A DNA stretch of 64,000 nucleotides, from assembly GCF_000166195.2 (NCBI RefSeq), contig NZ_CM001403.1:8172877-8236876 (forward strand). The letters run 5' to 3'. The stretch comes from Mucilaginibacter paludis DSM 18603 (lineage in GTDB: Bacteria; Bacteroidota; Bacteroidia; Sphingobacteriales; Sphingobacteriaceae). The translations under genes and the position numbers were made by a program. Of the stretch, positions 43,695 to 52,610 are shown one piece after another. The notes under the pieces are model-generated. The model had not been told where the DNA came from. It ran no database searches and worked only from the letters and a program-made list of their open reading frames with translations. Numbering within the stretch: position 1 is the first letter of the stretch; the number at the start of each line of letters is the position of its first letter.

Positions 43695-43715
43695 TATTTA
43701 GAATGATTGTAAATA
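43695..43715. promoter_or_regulatory. Fur-like palindrome upstream of the Cys/His gene and siderophore receptor
   Basis: TATTTAGAAT-G-ATTGTAAATA is a 21-base palindrome with one mismatched pair, close to Fur/PerR-type sites (TTTAGAATnATTCTAAA in Bacteroidota). It lies 56-76 bases upstream of the start at 43639 and reads into the receptor operon. Confidence 0.55.
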
Positions 43716-43911
43716 GACCTTATTTATCGTTACTTTGTTGCATTGTTTAATACTTATTTATTTAAATATCGATGACAAAATGCTTGTAAAAGATTTTAGA
43801 ATAACGCAATGAAAGAAATGAAGTTATTATAGTTTGCAGAAGTGGGTGCGTTGCATATTCTTATAAGTAGTTTATAACGTCTACTATGGGATAATAATTC
43901 TAATAACTGTT

Positions 43912-44601
43912 TTAATAAATGCTATATATCACACCCAAATCAAGTAAAAGGAGGCTGCTTTTTCTTTGATATTGACTATTTTTAAGTTGTCCAGATAAGC
44001 TTTTTTGCAAATTCACATCTGCTAAGATATCGATTCGCTTATCAATCCTCCGTCCAAATCCTACTCCGGCAGAAGCTCCGATTTGCAAACGATTATATTT
44101 TGCTCCATTAAGTTCAATATTGATCACATTGTTTTTTATAGTAACAATTTCTTGATTATCTTTAGTAATGTTTGTATTATAGATATCAGGAATGCTTTGC
44201 TTGATTGAATAAGATTTCCAACAACTAAATGTAGGACCGAGATTAAAATCAAAATAAAGCTTTTTTGTGATGATTTTATATTGTATGTTAATTGGTATTT
44301 CAAAAAAAGTCGAACTATAGGTATTAGAAATATCAAGATTGTTCTTGTTCAATATTTTATATAGTCTTTTAGAATAATTTAATCCAATGACGTACCGTAC
44401 GTTGGTAAAGGGTGATTTGGGTGATACAAATAATCCCAAGTGCGCTCCTGGTAACGATAAGGATTTAAAATTCTCCTTATCATAAAACTTAGAAACAGAT
44501 TCATATACTATACCATATTTTACGCCGAAAAGCATTTGCGAGTATAATTTACACGGAATGAGACAAAACAGAACTAAATAAAATAGCGTGAATACTTTCA
44601 A
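43912..44601 (-). CDS. Outer-membrane beta-barrel protein (PorT-like)
   Basis: A 229-residue protein with a signal peptide (FYLVLFCLIPCKLYSQ) and an eight-strand-like barrel pattern: MLFGVKYGIVYESVSKFYDK, HLGLFVSPKSPFTNVRYVIG, LYFDFNLGPTFSCW, LQIGASAGVGFGRRIDKRID and LLLLDLGVIYSIY at the end. It matches the PorT/outer-membrane beta-barrel family of Bacteroidota. The frame begins with TTG at 44601; no ATG gives a full signal peptide, so a TTG start is likely. It follows the S41 peptidase gene by 11 bases in a visibly more AT-rich block. Role unknown. Confidence 0.75.
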   Translation of the reverse strand: MKVFTLFYLVLFCLIPCKLYSQMLFGVKYGIVYESVSKFYDKENFKSLSLPGAHLGLFVSPKSPFTNVRYVIGLNYSKRLYKILNKNNLDISNTYSSTFFEIPINIQYKIITKKLYFDFNLGPTFSCWKSYSIKQSIPDIYNTNITKDNQEIVTIKNNVINIELNGAKYNRLQIGASAGVGFGRRIDKRIDILADVNLQKSLSGQLKNSQYQRKSSLLLLDLGVIYSIY

Positions 44602-44612
44602 TTTCGTTTTAC

Positions 44613-45770
44613 TTAATTACTGGAATTTATGAATTTAATCGCAGCTTCTATTTGAGGATCTTTTCCTGCTTTAAGAGATTTAACATCCGTGGGAATAACC
44701 AAGTTAGGCTCAATACCTTGATTTTCATACGAACGGCCGTCTAAATACTTAAAGGATACAGATGTCATTTGTACTGACATAAATCCAGGCAACTCAAAAT
44801 TTCCGGTATTAAACATATTTGGGTCAGTCAATAAACCTGTTGCTCCCCAAGTAGTTTCTCCAATTATTGTGGTATTAGGAAAACTTTTAAAATAGAAGAT
44901 TAAAGACTCAGCAGCCGATGCCGTATTTCTGTCTGTTAACAGAACAATTTTCGATATGTTCGGCGCGATTGAATTGCGTGCTAATAATCGTGCATCAATC
45001 CATTCAGTATAGTCTAATGGATTTGCACCATTCTTAGTTCTGTAATACCCAAATTTTACGTCTTTAGCGACTATATACCCCGCTAAAAAAGATAGATCAG
45101 ACAAATCTCCTCCTCTATTTTGCCTAACATCAATAACAAGAGCATATGGTTTAAATTGTGTTTCTTTCAAATAAGCAAGAAATTGTTGAAAGGTTTGATT
45201 TATTTCTTCACTGGAATTTATTGCTCTTTGAATATTAAAGGCGTTAAAACGTAAGTAAATGATATTACCGTTAATCAATCCAGTAAGTAGATCTAATTTG
45301 TCATTTGAGGCTGAAAAAAGTGAAAAATGCGATAGTTTATACCCAGGATCCAGGTAATTACAAACGACATCTGTGTAAGGAAAAATAATTCCTATATCGG
45401 ACAGTTTTCTTTCAGACGAGGGAAAAATAATTCTGCCTCTAACTGGACTTACTAAAAAATTGATTTGAAAATGATTATCAACCAAATTTTTCGATATATC
45501 ATGAAAATAATTCACGCTTTTCGCTATATCTTTAGGATCATGGATATTGAGTTCCGCAAAAAGTGGCGAGTATTTAGATTTGATGTCATCCAATTCAACA
45601 TTTTCCCTATCCCAAAACATATAACGTTTGGCCATATTGCTAACGAATCCTTCAAAAACTTCAGAAAAATTTTTGTACTGTTTAGACGGTTTTATTGGGG
45701 TGTTTTTTTTACAACCTCCAGCTATAAAAAGCAGTAGAATAAATATGTAATAACTTTGCCTAATAGTCAT
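44613..45770 (-). CDS. S41-family peptidase lipoprotein
   Basis: A 385-residue lipoprotein (lipobox FIAGGCKKNT). The C-terminal half carries a tail-specific/tricorn-core peptidase domain: LVIDVRQNRGGDLSDLSFLA, then ILLTDRNTASAAESLIFYFK, whose Ser after TA is the expected nucleophile, and TIIGETTWGATGLL. The helical N-terminal domain (GFVSNMAKRYMFWDRENVEL) is typical of Bacteroidota S41 lipoproteins. No PDZ domain is evident. It is flanked by a beta-barrel gene and a PKD lipoprotein on the same strand. Substrate unknown; periplasmic or surface protein processing is likely. Confidence 0.88.
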   Translation of the reverse strand: MTIRQSYYIFILLLFIAGGCKKNTPIKPSKQYKNFSEVFEGFVSNMAKRYMFWDRENVELDDIKSKYSPLFAELNIHDPKDIAKSVNYFHDISKNLVDNHFQINFLVSPVRGRIIFPSSERKLSDIGIIFPYTDVVCNYLDPGYKLSHFSLFSASNDKLDLLTGLINGNIIYLRFNAFNIQRAINSSEEINQTFQQFLAYLKETQFKPYALVIDVRQNRGGDLSDLSFLAGYIVAKDVKFGYYRTKNGANPLDYTEWIDARLLARNSIAPNISKIVLLTDRNTASAAESLIFYFKSFPNTTIIGETTWGATGLLTDPNMFNTGNFELPGFMSVQMTSVSFKYLDGRSYENQGIEPNLVIPTDVKSLKAGKDPQIEAAIKFINSSN

Positions 45771-45815
45771 AAACTAATCATCTTGAATGTATTGATCAGC
45801 AGTAAAAACATGGCA

Positions 45816-46631
45816 TTATCTATCATTGCATTCAAAGTTTACTGATACACCGTTGAATTGAGTTTGTATAAGGAATTTTTTTTCTAAGATGAGTGTCTGG
45901 TAACTTAATATAACTCCCGATCCCCAATTAGAACTAATTATATGGTCAGTACCGGAAGAATCAATCACATGAATATTGAATCCGTATCTGCCATTCAACA
46001 GTTTTAATTTACTGATAGTTTTACCTGAATTGACATTTATAACTATAGGAACATCTTTTACTGTAATATTTTTCAAAAGGTCAGATTTATAAATCACTTC
46101 ACCATTATAACTAAGGTTTGTATATTCAGGAAAAATATTATTTTGAAGCTCCTTAACTTCCACATACACATTTGCACGTTGATCAGCTGGCCAAGACAAT
46201 TGATCAATAAAACCGGAATTAAAATTAAGTGAGGAAATCCTAATTAAAGTAAGCACTTTCTCAGTAACATTGACCGTTTTAACCTTGACATTATTTACAT
46301 TATCCTTGTTAATTGCCGTTAATTTGAGAGAATATTTGCCTGATTTAGCATATATATGTCTAGGTGATAGCTCTGTCGACGTACTACCATCACCAAAATC
46401 CCAAATGAATGTTTTTGCTCCTTCTGTTAGATTTCTTGTAACAATTTCTTCATCTGTAGAAGCAAAGTAGTTCGATGTTGTATCAACAGAAAATTGTGCA
46501 GGATTTCCCGCCAACTGAAATATGCCAAATTGCGTATTTGGCTTTTTATCAGGACTATCATTCTTTTTATTACAAGACGAAAAAACTAGGAAGATTATCA
46601 CTATTAATGGGATAAGATTATGTTTATTCAT
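45816..46631 (-). CDS. PKD-domain lipoprotein
   Basis: A 271-residue lipoprotein (lipobox LVFSSCNKKN). One PKD domain lies at about residues 60-125: ATDEEIVTRNLTEGAKTFIW, DFGDGSTSTELSPRHIYAKS and GKYSLKLTAINKDN. The remaining 140 residues are beta-rich with no recognised domain. It is probably a surface or periplasmic adhesion or structural protein. It lies 45 bases upstream of the S41 gene. Base composition is low in G+C compared with the copper genes on both sides. Confidence 0.85.
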   Translation of the reverse strand: MNKHNLIPLIVIIFLVFSSCNKKNDSPDKKPNTQFGIFQLAGNPAQFSVDTTSNYFASTDEEIVTRNLTEGAKTFIWDFGDGSTSTELSPRHIYAKSGKYSLKLTAINKDNVNNVKVKTVNVTEKVLTLIRISSLNFNSGFIDQLSWPADQRANVYVEVKELQNNIFPEYTNLSYNGEVIYKSDLLKNITVKDVPIVINVNSGKTISKLKLLNGRYGFNIHVIDSSGTDHIISSNWGSGVILSYQTLILEKKFLIQTQFNGVSVNFECNDR

Positions 46632-46829
46632 AAAAATTTATTTATAAAATTAGTTAATCGGATTGATAAAGTTATATTTTTCTTTTGCGTATTATGACAT
46701 TAAAAAATAACCTATAATTACATATATGATATAAAATTGCTTAATTTAATTGATAGTTAATTAAAATATTATAAATTAGCCTCCGGGGCGAATAACAAAA
46801 ATTCTTTAACTTTTATAATTATCACAAAA

Positions 46830-48406
46830 ATGAAACAAAAAATTACATTTTCTACATTATTAATTATTCTGTCAATCATTATTCTGACAGGATGTAAAAA
46901 AAATGATGGCGGATTAACCATCAAAACTAAAAACCCAATTCAAGCTGCAATTCCGGCATTTCCATTGGATTGGGAGAATACGGACTACATGCCGACTCCA
47001 AGCGGAGAATCTCCAATTTTAGTGCCTTGGGCGTCCGGATCAAATCAACTATTTGCACCCGAATTAGCTTTCGATTATAAGAAAGCGGATGGATGGTCAC
47101 TGGTATATAATACCTTTTCAAGCAATCAATCATCCTCACTTCGTTTTTTTCATTATATAATAAATACAACGGGGTGTTAAGATTTTATATTTATTTGCCA
47201 GCGGGGACACCTGTTCCCTCAACTTACTTAACGGATGGCTTAGCAATAGCTGGAAATTCAGTGTCATCAATTGTCAATTTCAATAATCCAATTGCAAACG
47301 TAGACACTGTCATTAATTCTGTAACAAGGGTAAATAAGTATGGATTGCAATCTTCAGGCGCATGGTTTATTAGTCAATTTGAAACAGCTTATGATTCGAA
47401 TATACCTAATATTTCTTATCAAAACTTGAACTTTGTTTGGAATCTAGCTTCGACTAGTGTGAGTAATGTAACTTTAAATGGTGAGTCAAATGGAACTCTT
47501 ACGGGTACAGTCGGTACGGGTTCGTCAGGAGGCTTCAATCCTAGTGGATTACTCAATAATGCAGCAAAAGGTACTTTATATGCAGCAGGATTATCCAGCC
47601 TAAATGGAGTTAAGGCAAACAAGTCAAATATTGTTGAAGCAGTTATAGGTGGCCTTAAAGGTGGCTTAACAGGTGCTGTTACAGGATTAATTAGCGCCAT
47701 CATTGGCGGCACATCTTCTAGCCCACAAATGGTCGACCTTAAATTGCAATCAAATCTTAATTTATCAGGAAGTTTTTCCAGCAGTTCTGGCATCACAAGC
47801 ACTACCTTAATTATTCCTGGATCACAAAATAGCCAAAATGGGCCAGGTTATGTACCTGCTTACAACAAAGTATTAGGGGTATTTAATTTTGGAAGTAATC
47901 CCAAATTAACGTTTAACGTGGCTCGTACAAGTATGGCTTTTCTTTATGGACCTCTTCCATTCCCCCAACATTTGGACAGACAGACATATACACATACTTT
48001 TACCAAGTCAGTTCCTACAGTTCTAAACATAAATCCAGAACTGACAAATAATGGAGCTACTGTTCAAATTATTCGTCAGGATCTATTGATACCACATTCG
48101 TCATATTTAAAATACACAAATCCACAACAAACCATATTAAATGACGGTTCTGCATCTTCGAACGCTCCAACAAGCACTTACAGCGGAGAGGAAAATATAT
48201 TAGGTACTGAATACTTTGCTGTTGATGTAACTAATCTTAATACCTTACAGGTAAAGTTTTCAGCAGTTGGTCTTACACCAGGATATATAGCTCCTAACAA
48301 ACTCCAGTATAATAATGCTATTATAAGATATACCATCAAAGTTACTCCCCCCAATAATGGATCTCCTTACACTATAATCAGATCTGTAAAAACAAAATTA
48401 AATTAA
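46830..48406 (+). pseudogene. Lipoprotein gene broken by a one-base frameshift in a poly-T run
   Basis: The first frame (46830-47180) gives a lipoprotein N-terminus (lipobox IILTGCKKND) and stops at residue 116. The second (47174-48406) has no ATG and no signal and carries on the same protein style. Adding one T to the run of seven at 47144-47150 joins them as LRFFSLYNKYNGVLRFYIYL, giving one chain of about 520 residues. The body is rich in Ser, Thr, Asn and Gly, with a glycine-rich hydrophobic stretch (IVEAVIGGLKGGLTGAVTGL) and no known domain. This could be a real mutation, a phase-variable switch or a sequencing error. It is the only plus-strand gene in the island and is followed by a strong terminator. 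Confidence 0.8.
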
Positions 48407-48773
48407 CCCAATAGGAATGTATTTTTGCCCTGCATATTGATTTATGCAGGGCAATTTTTATATATGCACAGAATACTAATAAGAAACACAAATTCTTAAA
48501 AAAATAACACATTTAATAGTACACGCATTCAGATAATTGGTGAGGCGCAATCAGTATTTAATTAAATTATAAAGAATTCTGATAGGGTATTAAACTAGTC
48601 TAACAATAAAAAACGTCATATAGCTTGCAAGTGCAAGCAAGATAATGTATGTTCTGAGATATACCTTAAAACCAGCATATACAAAAAGCTGTTAAAAACT
48701 GTAACGATGAGCGAGATCAGCAGACAAATAGCATTGTACTTTTTTTAATTTATAACAAAGGTGGCATAAATCA
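48407..48773. other. Intergenic region between AT-rich block and SCO genes
   Basis: About 370 AT-rich bases between convergent genes. The left end contains the terminator of the lipoprotein gene; the remainder holds no gene or RNA that I can recognise. Confidence 0.4.
48425..48459 (+). terminator. Strong rho-independent terminator
   Basis: TTGCCCTGCAT (48425-48435) and ATGCAGGGCAA (48444-48454) form a perfect 11-base-pair stem with an eight-base loop, followed by TTTTT. It lies 19 bases after the stop of the frameshifted lipoprotein gene. Confidence 0.9.
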
Positions 48774-49463
48774 TTATTCTGTTAAGAGTACTTTGATATC
48801 TCTGATCAATTGACCAACTTCAGAATCGTTGGTGCCGTCATACATACCGCGCATACGGCCCAGTTTGTCGATCAGAATAAACGCCCCACTATGTATAAAG
48901 CCGCCTTTTTCAGCATCATCTTTTTCTGCATGTGAGTAATAGCCATTTTCTGCCAGTTGATAAATAACCTCTTTGGGGCCGGTTACAAAATGCCAGCGTT
49001 TGCTGTCCGCGCCGAGTTTCTCTGCATACCGGTTCAATACATCAGGTGTGTCAAACTTAGGGTCAATGGTATGTGACAGGAACATTAGCCCGGGCACATC
49101 GGCGTAATGGTCATAAACCTTTTTAAGGTTACGGCTCATAACAGGGCAGATCGTCGGGCAGGAAGTGAAGAAAAAATCAGCTATATAAATATGTCCCTTA
49201 TAGGTACTGTTGCTCACAGGTTGCCGTTGCTGATCTGTAAAGGAAAAAGGTGGAATTATCGGATAGATCGTATCTGTTTTTGGTCCTTGAGCAGTATTTT
49301 TCTTTTTATAAACCGGATCCCCAAGGAATGGCAGTCTCGGAGGCTTAACGTTGCTGCTTGACCATATTACCGCAATGACAGCGATCAGGATCAGGGTACC
49401 CGCGGTTATGCGCAAGCCCCGGCGCTTATCTTCCTTCTTTTTTTTCAAGTTATTTGGTCTCAT
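48774..49463 (-). CDS. SCO1/SenC-family copper chaperone, membrane-anchored
   Basis: From the ATG at 49463 (MRPNNLKKKKEDKRRG) this is a 229-residue thioredoxin-fold protein with one N-terminal transmembrane helix (LRITAGTLILIAVIAVIWSS). The SCO signature is IADFFFTSCPTICPVMSRNL, with the copper-binding Cys pair CPTIC, and the third ligand His lies in KGGFIHSGAFILID. SCO proteins deliver Cu or set thiol redox state for cytochrome c oxidase subunit II. It is last in the right copper operon, 17 bases after a second SCO gene. An in-frame TTG twelve bases upstream is a less likely start. Confidence 0.92.
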   Translation of the reverse strand: MRPNNLKKKKEDKRRGLRITAGTLILIAVIAVIWSSSNVKPPRLPFLGDPVYKKKNTAQGPKTDTIYPIIPPFSFTDQQRQPVSNSTYKGHIYIADFFFTSCPTICPVMSRNLKKVYDHYADVPGLMFLSHTIDPKFDTPDVLNRYAEKLGADSKRWHFVTGPKEVIYQLAENGYYSHAEKDDAEKGGFIHSGAFILIDKLGRMRGMYDGTNDSEVGQLIRDIKVLLTE

Positions 49464-49480
49464 TACGCTATTCAAATAAG

Positions 49481-50119
49481 TTAATGGGTATAGGCTGACA
49501 ACAAGGTATCCATATCTTTCATCATTTGTTCTACCTGTTTTTCATCTGTACCGTCATAAGCTCCGCGAACCCGCTTTTCTTTATCGATCAGTACGAGGTA
49601 TCCCTGGTGAACATAGCCACCGGGTTGTCCGGCATCCTGTGCAACCGATACAAGGTAGTTCTTTTGCGCCAGTGTATAAACAGCTTCCTTGCTGCCATGG
49701 ACAAACTCCCACTGCGTTCCGGTAATCCCCAGTTTATCCGCGTATTTTTTCAGCACATGCGGGATATCATACTTAAAATCAATGCTATGGGATAACAACA
49801 TCACTTCCTGGTGCCCTTTATATTTTTCATATACTTTCAGCAGGTTCCGGTGCATGACCGGGCAGATCGTCGGACAGGAGGTAAAAAAGAAATCAGCTAC
49901 ATAGATCTTGCCGTCAAAAGTATGATTATCGATCATCGCGCTATCCTGATTAAGGAACTTAAAGGCTGGGATCGTCTGGTAGACCGTATCTGTGACGGTT
50001 TTGCCATTCACCGTTTTTTGAACCGCCTCTCGCGGGCCTAATATGGGCAATTCTTTGGGGGCCGAATGACAGGCAGCGATCAGCAATACACCGGCCAGGT
50101 AACAAATTTGTTTTTTCAT
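49481..50119 (-). CDS. SCO1/SenC-family copper chaperone, lipoprotein
   Basis: A 212-residue paralogue of the neighbouring SCO protein. The signal peptide ends in the lipobox LLIAACHSAP, so it is lipid-anchored rather than membrane-spanning. It keeps VADFFFTSCPTICPVMHRNL (CPTIC) and the ligand His in GGYVHQGYLVLIDK. Two SCO proteins with different anchors could serve different acceptors, one for cytochrome oxidase and one for other copper proteins of the operon. It is two bases after the Met-tailed lipoprotein gene. Confidence 0.92.
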   Translation of the reverse strand: MKKQICYLAGVLLIAACHSAPKELPILGPREAVQKTVNGKTVTDTVYQTIPAFKFLNQDSAMIDNHTFDGKIYVADFFFTSCPTICPVMHRNLLKVYEKYKGHQEVMLLSHSIDFKYDIPHVLKKYADKLGITGTQWEFVHGSKEAVYTLAQKNYLVSVAQDAGQPGGYVHQGYLVLIDKEKRVRGAYDGTDEKQVEQMMKDMDTLLSAYTH

Positions 50120-50121
50120 GA

Positions 50122-50607
50122 TTACATTTTCATATGGTCCATAGTTTTCATTGAAGTATCAGTTTTGACATTAAATCTTTTCAGGTAATCGGCTGACTCT
50201 TTTAAGACCATTTTATAGATACTGTCCAGTTGCCTGATCTTAACTTGTTCCCCGTTAAAATAGCTGACCGCTTCTGCGTTTGTTTTCCCATCGACATCCG
50301 TCTTGAAATTATGCATCCAGTCGTTCATACGTTCATCTGCATCATTTAGCTTTTTGCTTAAAGTCTTAAGTTGCTGTAGCTCGGCAGTTGTGTCCAGTGA
50401 TGGTTGCTGTTGTTTAAATTTAGCCAGGGCAGACATGGCCAGTGTATCCAGTTTCATTTTAAAAGTCATGGCTTTTTCGCCGTCCATCATGATCTTGTCA
50501 TGCTGGTCCAGCACCTGCTGCCGTACGGCTTTGTAATCAGGGTCGTTCTGGCAGGCGGAAAGCGCCAGGCCGGTAAAGCAAAAAAATAATTTGATAAGTT
50601 TTTTCAT
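50122..50607 (-). CDS. Lipoprotein with Met/His-rich C-terminus (paralogue of 33339)
   Basis: A 161-residue lipoprotein (lipobox ALSACQNDPD), largely helical. It shares with the 33339 protein the HDKIM/HDQVM helix, MNDWMHNFKTDVDGKTNAEA, RQLDSIYKMVLKESADYLKR and a short metal-like tail, here TSMKTMDHMKM. The tail's Met and His residues suit Cu(I)/Cu(II). The gene sits between the Cys-rich barrel gene and a SCO gene with minimal spacing, so it may be a periplasmic copper carrier for them. No characterised homologue is known to me. Confidence 0.8.
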   Translation of the reverse strand: MKKLIKLFFCFTGLALSACQNDPDYKAVRQQVLDQHDKIMMDGEKAMTFKMKLDTLAMSALAKFKQQQPSLDTTAELQQLKTLSKKLNDADERMNDWMHNFKTDVDGKTNAEAVSYFNGEQVKIRQLDSIYKMVLKESADYLKRFNVKTDTSMKTMDHMKM

Positions 50608-50624
50608 GATAATTTGATTTTAAG

Positions 50625-51545
50625 TTAAAAGGCGACTGAGAAATGTACCATCAGGCGATTACCCGCACTTACCCGATTATTAGCCAGATGCTGCGCAGCA
50701 ACATCCTGGTAGTTTGCCCCTGCTGAAAAACGACTGAAGTTAGCCTCCAGTCCGCCGATTACGGATAGAACATGCCCGCCCGAAACATCCACCGGATATT
50801 TGTTGCTTTCCATATCCTTTTCTGAAGTTTCGTACAATACGCCTGCATTAGGAGCGACCGTTACCTTGTTGAACAAACGGATCTTATAGTAAGCCAGCGC
50901 ATTTGCGGTTAACTTATTTCCGTAACGATAATCGTACTTGTTGTTCGTATTGATCTTGTAATTGGCATTAACGTTAATGCCGAAGTCCATCAGCCGTACA
51001 TCATAAGCAGCGTTCAGGGTAAAATCGGTACTGGCAGTTCCCAGCTGGAAGTTATTGGGCGATTCATTGACCAAAAGACGTTCGCCCGGTTCATATTTTC
51101 CGGTAGGTGCTTTGATGCCCCCGCCGATCCACAGCGATTGAACCAGCAGCTTATTGCTGATCGTTGAGCGGTGACTGAACAGGTTATAATACCCCATTAC
51201 AGCGATATCGCCCAGGCCTGTTTTCGAACCGTTGCCGGTCTGTGCCACGCGGTCATTAAAGTTAAAAGGCACAAAAGCCAGTACCCGGAATTTTTTGCCG
51301 ATATTCCAGCCGCCCCATACCTCCATGCTCTGGTAGGTTTCATCCGAGGTGATCGGCGTCCGTTCGCCGAAAGGGCCTAAATGCGTCATCAGGGTCTTGT
51401 GCTGATACCGTATTCCGATAAAGCGTTTCTGGTACTCCGGCAGGATACCGAGGTAATAACTGCCGACACCGCAGCCGCAGATATCGCAGGCCAGCACCGG
51501 GTAGGTCATGGCCGAAAGGAAAAGCAGGATAATATATTTTTTCAT
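50625..51545 (-). CDS. Outer-membrane barrel protein with Cys-rich mature N-terminus
   Basis: A 306-residue outer-membrane protein often labelled transporter. The signal peptide MKKYIILLFLSAMTYPVLA is followed at once by C20-D-I-C23-G-C25-G, so the mature protein starts with three closely spaced cysteines. The remainder is amphipathic beta-strand (FIGIRYQHKTLMTHLGPFGE, GLGDIAVMGYYNLF, VQSLWIGGGIKAPTGKY) ending MVHFSVAF with the terminal Phe expected of outer-membrane barrels. Cleavage could also be lipoprotein-like at C20. A soft-metal site at the N-terminus is inferred. It lies between the Met-tailed lipoprotein and an MbnH gene in the right copper operon. Confidence 0.8.
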   Translation of the reverse strand: MKKYIILLFLSAMTYPVLACDICGCGVGSYYLGILPEYQKRFIGIRYQHKTLMTHLGPFGERTPITSDETYQSMEVWGGWNIGKKFRVLAFVPFNFNDRVAQTGNGSKTGLGDIAVMGYYNLFSHRSTISNKLLVQSLWIGGGIKAPTGKYEPGERLLVNESPNNFQLGTASTDFTLNAAYDVRLMDFGINVNANYKINTNNKYDYRYGNKLTANALAYYKIRLFNKVTVAPNAGVLYETSEKDMESNKYPVDVSGGHVLSVIGGLEANFSRFSAGANYQDVAAQHLANNRVSAGNRLMVHFSVAF

Positions 51546-51554
51546 GTTGATTAA

Positions 51555-52604
51555 TTATTGTTCAGCCAGGTCTTTGCGGGTGACGAAGTCCGCATCGTCC
51601 AGGGTTTTCAAAAATGCAGTTAGTTTACTACAGTCATCCGCTGAAAGCGGCATACCCAGCTTACCATTTTGCCGTAGCAAAGGATCGAGGTTAACAGTAG
51701 GCTGCACTTCACCATTATAATGGTCGAAGACACCGCTAAGTGTCAGGAATCGTCCGTCATGCATGTAAGGGGCGGTATAACTCAGGTTACGCAAACTCGG
51801 CACTTTAAATTTGAAGCGATCTGTTTGTTGCAAGGTAGCGGTATACAACCCCTGGTCGTTGATCGGTGAGGGTGCCAACCCGTTATTACGGAAAGAACCA
51901 TCGGTAAATAAAGGCTCTTTATGACAACTACTGCATTTGGCCTGGAATAAAGCATAACCCGCCTGTTCGTCAGCCGTAAAGCTTTGTCCGCCTTCCTTGC
52001 GCATCACTTTATCGTATTTTGAATTGGCGCTGATACACATCACCATAAATTGCGACAGTGCCTTCATGAATCTTGCTGTATTGATCTCTTCGCTGCCAAA
52101 AGCGGCCTTGAACATCGCGGGATATTTACTCACTAACCGCAGTTTGCCCATGACGTTCTCTAAGTTTTCGTCCATTTCCTCATGCGTGGTGATCGGCACG
52201 ATGGGCTGCAGATCGAGGTCATAAACCCCGCCGCCCCACATAAAGGCTTTGTTCCAGGCCAGGTTCATGATCGGTGGTGAATTACGGGTGCCCAAACGAT
52301 CATCTATGCCATGGCTCACATCATGCCCGTGCTGCGTGAAGCCGGAGGACTGGATATGGCAGGAGCCGCAGGAAACAGTATTGTTCCTCGATAACCGTGG
52401 CTCATAAAATAAGCTGCGCCCCAGTAGAAATCCCGCCTCGGTCACTTTATTGTTTTCCAGTTTATAGACCGGTTCGGGAAAATTGGCCGGTTTCTGAAAA
52501 CCTAAAAACGAGTTGACCACTTCTTTGATCTGTGCTTCCTTTTTACAGGCGTACATAAACAGGGTGAAACCGCCCATTACTATCCAAAATGCTTTTTTCT
52601 TCAT
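51555..52604 (-). CDS. MbnH-like dihaem cytochrome c peroxidase family lipoprotein (pair 2)
   Basis: A 349-residue dihaem protein of the MauG/cytochrome c peroxidase superfamily with a lipobox (FTLFMYACKKEA). Haem motifs are C79-x2-C82-H83 (SCGSCHIQSSGF) and C224-x2-C227-H228 (CSSCHKEPLF). VSHGIDDRLGTRNSPPIMNL and VPSLRNLSYTAPYMHDGRFL are conserved with pair 1. It lies six bases after the second MbnP gene, so the pair order MbnP then MbnH is kept. Expected to modify its MbnP partner by Trp oxidation, by analogy with methanotroph MbnH. Confidence 0.9.
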   Translation of the reverse strand: MKKKAFWIVMGGFTLFMYACKKEAQIKEVVNSFLGFQKPANFPEPVYKLENNKVTEAGFLLGRSLFYEPRLSRNNTVSCGSCHIQSSGFTQHGHDVSHGIDDRLGTRNSPPIMNLAWNKAFMWGGGVYDLDLQPIVPITTHEEMDENLENVMGKLRLVSKYPAMFKAAFGSEEINTARFMKALSQFMVMCISANSKYDKVMRKEGGQSFTADEQAGYALFQAKCSSCHKEPLFTDGSFRNNGLAPSPINDQGLYTATLQQTDRFKFKVPSLRNLSYTAPYMHDGRFLTLSGVFDHYNGEVQPTVNLDPLLRQNGKLGMPLSADDCSKLTAFLKTLDDADFVTRKDLAEQ

Positions 52605-52610
52605 TTTGAT

